This document shows positions 59,701 to 64,000 of a stretch of 64,000 bases of DNA, piece after piece. Made by a program: the position numbers and the translations under genes. Location of the stretch: the NCBI GenBank assembly GCA_037444625.1, contig JBBIMA010000009.1, positions 1 through 64,000 of the forward strand, written 5' to 3'. The notes beneath the pieces are model-generated. The model was not told the origin of the DNA, ran no database searches, and worked only from the letters and a program-made list of their open reading frames with translations. Each line of letters begins with the position of its first letter. The first letter of the stretch is position 1. The stretch is from DTHT01 sp037444625 (GTDB lineage Bacteria > Acidobacteriota > Terriglobia > Bryobacterales > Bryobacteraceae).

Positions 59701-60922
59701 TGAGGCCTCGTTGCTCCCAGGCGGCCGCCGCTACGCGGCCCCGGCCGAGCTGCCGAACGGCCAGGATGGGTTCGCCGGCGTCGGTCCGGATGAGGACCTC
59801 GCCGCGCACCCTGGACGGAGCGTGCCTCATTTGTTCGTAAGGGAAGGCTTCCAAGGGCACGTGCCGGGTGATGAAGTGGGGCGCGGTTGCCTGCCAGCTA
59901 CGGGCGCGCCGGCCGCGTCCGTCCGCCGCCAGCGGGGAAAGCTCGTCAAGATCGCTCCCCTGAGGAGCCTGGACGTCCAGCAGCACCAGCCCCATGCCGT
60001 CCTCGACCCGCCGGCGGATGGCTTGCCGGACCACCGGCGGGAATTCCTCCCAGGGACGCAGGCCGGCCAGCACCATCACGTCGTAATGCGGACCGTTCAG
60101 CAGCGCGTCGGCCAGGTAGGTGTAGGCCAGAGTGAAAGGCGCGCCGAAAGAGTCGCCCCGTTCGCCGTAGAAGTCGCCGAAGCCCCAGCGATTGGTTCCC
60201 GAATTGGCCCCCAGGGTCACGGGAAACAGCCGGCACTCCAGCCGCTGGGCCAGTTCCACCGCGGCCCGCCCGTGCGCCACGTCCGGGACGATCAACACCT
60301 GGATCGCGCCGCCGGCGTAGGGATTGGCCCAGGCCGTGTGCGGCGTGGCGATCTGGGTGTCGTAGGGCGCGTCCATGCGGCCCAGTCGGGCCAGGACCTC
60401 GTTGAATTCGGTGAGGCGGAAGCGGTCCAGGTAGAGCGTGGCCGGGCCGCGCACCCTCAGGCGGAGCCGCGAGACTTGTCCCAGGTCCACGCCCGAGAAC
60501 TCCGCCAAGCGGACTTGTACGTGCTGGGCTCCCTTGTGCAACTGGGAGGTGCGGCCGGCGGCCGCCGAGCCTGCGCCCAGCTCGACGGTGAGCGTCGCCG
60601 GCTGCTCGGAGTACACAAAGAACTGGAGCGCCTCGAAGCGCCGCCAGTCGGCCGGAACGTAGTCGGTCTCAACGCCGCCGGCCGCGCCCTCGGGCACGGC
60701 CACCCGCAGCGAGTGGGTCTGCCAGGAGGGGAAGGCGGTGGAGACCTCGGCCCTCGCGCCCTCCAGCGGCTTCCAGCGGGCCGCCTCGGCGGCGGATTCG
60801 AAGCTGGCGAAGTTCGGACCGGGCCGTCTCGGAGCGGGCTGGCCGGGACCCTGCTGCGCCAGCCAGAGGACGCAGGCCAGCAGGCCGGCCAAAGGAGTCG
60901 CACGTCTGACGGGAAGGATCAT
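56786..60922 (-). CDS. Giant secreted beta-galactosidase-like glycosidase (GH42-like)
   Basis: A 1378-residue exported protein. A signal peptide (LLACVLWLAQQGPGQPAP) precedes an N-terminal carbohydrate-binding-like sandwich (about 40-190), a first Rossmann-like region with VLIVPDVAHGR, a beta-sandwich region, then a TIM-barrel part (about 650-1020) with YYIYEEPSLTCYTD, SGSQES and TAGAYIFWQYSML, a trimerisation-like domain with ILPFSVAISEREAQAIRRFV and SGGLLIADGQ, and C-terminal beta modules. The barrel plus trimerisation order is that of GH42; the Glu in YEEP and in SQES are candidate catalytic residues. Substrate unknown. Its divergent partner is the CorA-like gene. Confidence 0.72.
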   Translation of the reverse strand: MILPVRRATPLAGLLACVLWLAQQGPGQPAPRRPGPNFASFESAAEAARWKPLEGARAEVSTAFPSWQTHSLRVAVPEGAAGGVETDYVPADWRRFEALQFFVYSEQPATLTVELGAGSAAAGRTSQLHKGAQHVQVRLAEFSGVDLGQVSRLRLRVRGPATLYLDRFRLTEFNEVLARLGRMDAPYDTQIATPHTAWANPYAGGAIQVLIVPDVAHGRAAVELAQRLECRLFPVTLGANSGTNRWGFGDFYGERGDSFGAPFTLAYTYLADALLNGPHYDVMVLAGLRPWEEFPPVVRQAIRRRVEDGMGLVLLDVQAPQGSDLDELSPLAADGRGRRARSWQATAPHFITRHVPLEAFPYEQMRHAPSRVRGEVLIRTDAGEPILAVRQLGRGRVAAAAWEQRGLIPLIENQWRTSAPEGYWEYLYSLLVRTVIWAAQKEAPAGIESLSLDDPARPARLRVALSAPARLEIRVRNEHGESGPVRVIRDAQGAPLVELPEAPAGKVHLVEVIARRAADNKILDWGACLYRSTPPAEITEIRFAAEAFRLGEAVAGEFALRGVRQSGWTLHASLYDNYGRLLARREQPLSPGASAAAFSLPSQGALTRLGWVEGELLEGGRRQHKMRREVFILQPRRWEDFDVVMYLFGTDPAPGLWPTIERRLKELHVSTLSSYPLELSKHANFGVQAQTRISGQESPDGEARKPYLEQKRRFAETGDKKYLARRYCLNDPAYRKQQEREIAKLVTPWVPFSPMSYYIYEEPSLTCYTDAMDLCFSTYCLSRMREWLRKEYGSLEAVNRQWGTAFARWEDVIPDTTQEAQRRGNYSSWADHRTFMEETYADNYRYVRDLLRRHDPEGLVLLSGSQESVPHNGCDYSRLNEIVGHMNPYTGGNQLEFLRSFNPALRLSAGTGYGVHGRRTLYDLYNGLFHGFTAGAYIFWQYSMLNPDYRFSASAESIRTALGEIREGGVARLLRSAERSNDGIAIHYSFPSIHGSWIVDGHTTGPEEGIGEGAGPTFRKFEANRDGWVNLLKDLAFGFDFLARQQIEAGDLIGRKFRVLILPFSVAISEREAQAIRRFVQSGGLLIADGQAGVMDGHAGWLERGALDELFGIERLKPARQAELASARPETGLRLAGAQALAQLEGAPAVIANQAGKGKTVYLNFFLSSYVEDRREGAEGKWKQLVGRALEWAGVQAPYRVLTADGRPLGGFLLAAYRKGPARYLGLLKNDEPQVTRRPFSVELGEQWHVYDVRHKRYLGPSRSIRDAIATAEPKLYALLPEPVRRLRIQAPPSARRGESVRLRVTVEGPRDYQTVVLLRVQRPDGTPAIEYADNLETRAGAAQTSFHLALNDPAGSWRITATDAATGRQAEVRTAVR

Positions 60923-60943
60923 GGCGGTACCTCGGACCCGTGC

Positions 60944-60949
60944 AGTATA
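60944..60949 (-). promoter_or_regulatory. Candidate -10 element of the giant glycosidase gene
   Basis: TATACT on the minus strand, 21 nt before ATG 60922, which leaves room for a short leader with a GAGG ribosome site. It sits 25 bp from the divergent corA-like -10. Confidence 0.4.
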
Positions 60950-60974
60950 CAACGACGGGCGGGCCGGCGCGCCT

Positions 60975-60980
60975 TATAAT
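60975..60980 (+). promoter_or_regulatory. Perfect TATAAT -10 element of the corA-like gene (leaderless type)
   Basis: A consensus TATAAT in a very GC-rich setting, ending 9 nt before ATG 60990, with no Shine-Dalgarno. It is the strongest example of the 9-nt pattern in the window. Confidence 0.5.
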
Positions 60981-60989
60981 GACCCCACA

Positions 60990-62657
60990 ATGCCTTCGCC
61001 CGAAATCCTCCACCTGCACACCTACTTTCTGTTTCCCTTCTCGATTGACCGCCAGGCGGTCCGTCGAGACCACCCGGCGATCTGGTCGCGTCACTCGCAC
61101 TGGATAGACGGCCTGGACGATTGGATCGCCGCTCATCCGGCCGACTCCTCGCCCCTGACCGAGCGCCTGGGACCCTGGCGCCGCGCGGCCTATCAGCGGT
61201 TCGACATGGACTCGCCCGCTTACCAGGACATGGTTTTCTTCCATCCCTTCGTCCGCCGGGTTTACTTCGATTCCCTCGAACCCCACGCCTCGCCCGCCGA
61301 GCAGGAATCCCTGCTGCGCTGTTACACCATGCCCGCCGGGGGCGAAGCCCCGCTGTTCTACCAGGCCGAGGACAACAAGGGACGCGCCGCCTCCTTGCCG
61401 GTGACCGACCTGCGCCTGTTCCTGTTCGCCAACGGCATCGGCATTCTCTCGCTCGGTGTGGAGGCCTTCCGCCTGCCCGCCGCCCGCGCCCTGTGGATCA
61501 ACGAATCCATGCGCAAGGTCTATCCCTCCAGCGGCAGGCAGGTGCGCGAGGGGCGCATCCCCAACCGCCTGGCTTTCGTGCTCCACCGCCCGGACGGGCC
61601 CGAGCTTCTCGTCGAGGAGCGCTTCTCGAGCGCCGAAATGAGGGGCTTCCTGCCTCCCCTGGCCCGCACCATCACTTCTCTGCTTTACTTCGCCGACTAC
61701 GACCGGCAGGAGTTCGAGCCCGTGCTCGACGAGCGCATGATCGTCTACACGTACTTTGCCGTGGATCCCGCTTCCGTGCCCGCCGACTTCCTCCGCTCGG
61801 AGGACTACCAGGTGCTGCTCAGCCGTTTTCTCTACGTGGATCGCGACGGATCTTCCTATCGCTACGAACCCGAATTCACCCGGGCCCAGATGGCTGAGCA
61901 CCTGTACCGCCGCTGGGCCCACCAAGGCACTTACTACGGCTTTACCAGTTACAGCGCCATCGCCGCCGCCATCGGCCAGTTCGACTGCGACGAGCACCAG
62001 CTCCGCGAGGGTTTCCTGATTCACCGCATGTTCGACACCCGTTACTACCTGATGACACTGGTGGCGCTCTTTTACCGCGCCACGCTACTGAGCTTCAACG
62101 AGCGCGTGGCCCTGGTGTCCAAACGGCTCTACCTGGATCAGGAGGACGGGCGCCTTACGGGGGAGAATATTCGCCTGGCCAACGATCTGCGCGCCGAGTT
62201 CCTCCATTTTTCCAATTACTGGTACTTCGAGGAGCTGGCCAACAAGGACGAGGAAGTCGAGCACTTCGTTCTGCAATGCCGCCAGTATCGCCTGGAGCCG
62301 ATGAAGCAGGGCATCGAGGCGGAGCTGGAGAAACTGGACGCCTCCCTGCATAACTACAACCAGATGCGCAACACCGAGGCGGTGAACCGCCTGGCCATGA
62401 TCAGCCTGATCCTGGGCGCGGGAGCGGTGATTACCGGCTTTTTCGGCATGAATTTCGGGTTGCATTTCGAGCGCGTCTTCTTCCAGCCGGACGCCGCCAC
62501 CCTGCCCTTCCACTATCTGGCCCTGATGCTGGTCTCGCTGTTCGCCTTCGGCGCGCTGGCCTTCGGCATGTACCTGGTGGCGGCCAACTGGGCCGATTAC
62601 CGCGACATTTTTCGCCCCGGCCGCCCGGGCGGGCCTCCTTCCCGAAGGCCGGAGTGA
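60990..62657 (+). CDS. CorA-like membrane protein with unusually long N-terminal domain
   Basis: A 555-residue protein. The C terminus has the CorA/Mrs2 signature GMN (486-488, GFFGMNFG) at the end of the first transmembrane helix (about 466-485), and a second helix (about 507-530). A helical stalk with LEKLDASLHNYNQMRNTEAVNRL precedes it, as in CorA. The N-terminal ~450 residues are much longer than the ~250 of CorA and contain RLFLFANGIGILSLGVEAF and the YYGFTSYSAIA segment. It may be a divalent-cation channel with a large cytoplasmic domain, or a relative with another role. Confidence 0.75.
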   Translation: MPSPEILHLHTYFLFPFSIDRQAVRRDHPAIWSRHSHWIDGLDDWIAAHPADSSPLTERLGPWRRAAYQRFDMDSPAYQDMVFFHPFVRRVYFDSLEPHASPAEQESLLRCYTMPAGGEAPLFYQAEDNKGRAASLPVTDLRLFLFANGIGILSLGVEAFRLPAARALWINESMRKVYPSSGRQVREGRIPNRLAFVLHRPDGPELLVEERFSSAEMRGFLPPLARTITSLLYFADYDRQEFEPVLDERMIVYTYFAVDPASVPADFLRSEDYQVLLSRFLYVDRDGSSYRYEPEFTRAQMAEHLYRRWAHQGTYYGFTSYSAIAAAIGQFDCDEHQLREGFLIHRMFDTRYYLMTLVALFYRATLLSFNERVALVSKRLYLDQEDGRLTGENIRLANDLRAEFLHFSNYWYFEELANKDEEVEHFVLQCRQYRLEPMKQGIEAELEKLDASLHNYNQMRNTEAVNRLAMISLILGAGAVITGFFGMNFGLHFERVFFQPDAATLPFHYLALMLVSLFAFGALAFGMYLVAANWADYRDIFRPGRPGGPPSRRPE

Positions 62658-62704
62658 GAAGCGCCCGGGCGGGGGCGCGCACGGCCCGGCCGGCAACGCG
62701 AGGC

Positions 62705-63421
62705 TTACTTCTCGGGCAGGCGGAACTCGACCTTGCGCCCCCGATTCAGCTTTTCCGACAGGGCCCGGTCCACCAGCTCCAGGGAGACCTGATTGTGCTT
62801 GCCTTGGGGGGTGATGTAGTGCAGCATGTCGCCCTCGACCCAGTAAGCCAGAGCCGAGTAGACCGAGCTGTCCTTGAGCGCGATCAAGAACAGGACGCTT
62901 TCCGCCGGCTCTTCCGCCGGGGCGCGCGAGGGCGCCTGGTAGGTGCGGACCGCCTCGCGCTGGGCGATCGGCTCGCCGCTTGCGCTGCGCGGCGCCTCGC
63001 TGCCGAAGTACTGGTTGATGGTCACCGGGGCGGCCGGCTGCTGCGGCGGCGCCACGATCGTGATGCTGGGCTGGACCGGCTCGTAAGGAGCGAAGCCCCC
63101 CACGTAGACCGGCCAGATCATGGGGACCACGGTGGTGCGGCGGCGCAGAGGATCCACCGAGGGCGCGCCCGTGTAGCCCGGCCAGCCGCTGACGATCGCC
63201 CCCAGCCGCTGCGGGAAACTGGACGGGACGGAGAAGGGAACCGCGGCGCGCGGCGCCGTGCCGGTGCCCGGGAAGAGTACGTTGCCGAAGCCGTGCGGCG
63301 AACCGTAGGTCCGGAACTCATAGCGTCCGGCGACCGCCGGGCCGCGCTGGGCTGCCGCCCCTGCCGCCAGCAGGACCGCTCCCATCGCCAGAGAAAACCC
63401 TCGTCCGAGTCCGATTTGCAT
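62705..63421 (-). CDS. Exported protein of unknown function, 238 residues
   Basis: A signal peptide (RGFSLAMGAVLLAAGAAAQ) precedes a Gly/Pro-rich region with YGSPHGFGNVLFPGTG, a VTINQYFGSE segment, and a C-terminal ~60 residues with ESVLFLIALKDSSVYSALAYWVEGDMLHYITPQG, a compact beta unit seen in several Acidobacterial hypotheticals. No enzymatic motif. It is 82 bp upstream of the terminal CHAP-like gene's stop side, on the same strand, and may be co-transcribed. Start is MQIGLGRGF, with GGAG about 11 nt before. Confidence 0.7.
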   Translation of the reverse strand: MQIGLGRGFSLAMGAVLLAAGAAAQRGPAVAGRYEFRTYGSPHGFGNVLFPGTGTAPRAAVPFSVPSSFPQRLGAIVSGWPGYTGAPSVDPLRRRTTVVPMIWPVYVGGFAPYEPVQPSITIVAPPQQPAAPVTINQYFGSEAPRSASGEPIAQREAVRTYQAPSRAPAEEPAESVLFLIALKDSSVYSALAYWVEGDMLHYITPQGKHNQVSLELVDRALSEKLNRGRKVEFRLPEK

Positions 63422-63503
63422 GTGCGCCCCCACTCCGAGCTTACCGCCGCCGCCCGCCCGGGGCAAGCCCGGCCGGCGCCGGCGAGTCGCGGGGCTTTCC
63501 CGG

Positions 63504-63998
63504 CTAGCGGTCCGGCACGTGGCCGAAGCCCAAGAGCTTCTCCATGCGGCTGAAGACGTAAGAAAAGCCCTGCACCTTGGGGCTGCGGTTGCCTTCGATG
63601 GTGTAGAGCATGCCGTCGCGCAACTGGTGCACCAGGCCGGCGTGGCCCTTCCAGCCGGCCAGCTTCTCGCGCCACCAAACGACGATGTCGCCCGGCTGCG
63701 GCAGGTAGCCCGAGCCGGGCGCATGGGCCCAGCCGCGTTTCTTCAATTCGGCCAGCAGGCCGCGCGCGCTCAGGCTGTAAGGAAACGGCAGGCCTGCCGG
63801 ATGCCGGGAGAAGCACCAGCTCACGAAAGCCGCGCACCAGGAGCTGCCTTCCGGAGCCAGGCCGTTCAGGTACTTCCGCACGAAGGGCCCGCGGTTGTTG
63901 CCTCCGATTTCGCCCGCGCCCGCCTTCAGCTCTTCGATCGCCGCCGCCAGGGCCGCCCGCCCGCGCCGGCTGCCGCCCAATTCCGCCGGCGGCAGCAC
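63504..63998 (-). CDS. CHAP/NlpC-P60-like cell-wall amidase domain protein, 5' end at window edge
   Basis: A 164-residue papain-fold hydrolase domain (like the TIGR02594 group). WCAAFVSWCF has the candidate catalytic Cys, GDIVVWW precedes the His in GHAGLVH, and IEGNRS follows. It would cleave peptide or amide bonds in peptidoglycan. The first codon at 63998 is GTG and the frame stays open to the window end, so the true start may lie outside. The lack of a visible signal peptide supports truncation. It is followed by the exported unknown gene on the same strand. Confidence 0.75.
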   Translation of the reverse strand: MLPPAELGGSRRGRAALAAAIEELKAGAGEIGGNNRGPFVRKYLNGLAPEGSSWCAAFVSWCFSRHPAGLPFPYSLSARGLLAELKKRGWAHAPGSGYLPQPGDIVVWWREKLAGWKGHAGLVHQLRDGMLYTIEGNRSPKVQGFSYVFSRMEKLLGFGHVPDR

Positions 63999-64000
63999 GC

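Overview
The window is GC-rich and densely coded on both strands. It looks like a chromosomal piece of an Acidobacteriota bacterium, most likely of the Bryobacterales/Solibacter type. That placement is an inference from gene content: a von Willebrand-type protein like the 'VWFA-related Acidobacterial' family, a 1078-residue Oar-like TonB receptor with an N-terminal carboxypeptidase-regulatory domain, several metabolic-enzyme families carrying Tat or Sec signals, and a bacterial microcompartment shell gene. I saw no tRNA, rRNA, insertion sequence, prophage or CRISPR array.

Layout. 1-7 kb: a partial sugar epimerase, adenosine deaminase family protein, glycogen branching enzyme, an AlkA-like glycosylase, the VWA protein, a flavin reductase and RmlD. 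7-12 kb: a 44-residue membrane protein, PilZ and LysR genes, then an overlapping hutI-ftcD-lipA operon whose last gene reads through a small antisense membrane-protein gene. 12-25 kb: a GH29 fucosidase, a two-gene 2-hydroxyacyl-CoA dehydratase activase-like pair, a heparinase-like protein, a receiver with Glu at the phospho-acceptor site and a Ser-type sulfatase. 22.5-29.3 kb (minus strand): a TonB receptor - ROK regulator - S9 peptidase operon behind a good sigma70-like promoter. 29.4-34.8 kb: gpmA, eno, glgC and a two-component system. 34.9-39 kb: a probable glucosylglycerate-type compatible-solute cluster (GpgS, an Mgs/Ggs-like glycosyltransferase, an MpgP-like phosphatase) with a membrane channel-like protein. 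39-40.6 kb: folE with two PTPS/QueD paralogues, one lacking the catalytic Cys. 40.7-49.2 kb: TlpA, a GlcD-like oxidase, a Tat-signal UroD-family protein, an eIF-2B-like protein with a Tat-signal DegT aminotransferase, and an operon of exported Gfo/Idh, exported nitroreductase and two-subunit aconitase X. 49.3-56.8 kb: RecJ and a small unknown gene downstream of a microcompartment aldehyde dehydrogenase and BMC-H shell gene, then an FGGY sugar kinase and a phosphoglycolate phosphatase-like gene. 56.8-64 kb: a giant secreted glycosidase-like protein, an unusually long CorA-like protein and two exported or wall-related proteins.

How the genes may work together. Fucosidase, heparinase-like lyase, sulfatase, glycosidase, receptor, sugar kinase, sugar epimerase and microcompartment aldehyde dehydrogenase fit an organism degrading decorated plant or algal polysaccharides, with deoxysugar or short-aldehyde catabolism in a shell. 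The link between dispersed genes is inference. A second theme is carbon storage and stress (glgB, glgC, glucosylglycerate genes). Five genes (glgB, alkA-like, rfbD, heparinase-like, corA-like) share a -10-like hexamer ending exactly 9 nt before the start codon and no Shine-Dalgarno, and a sixth (Gfo/Idh) has a 7-nt gap. This suggests leaderless transcription is common here.
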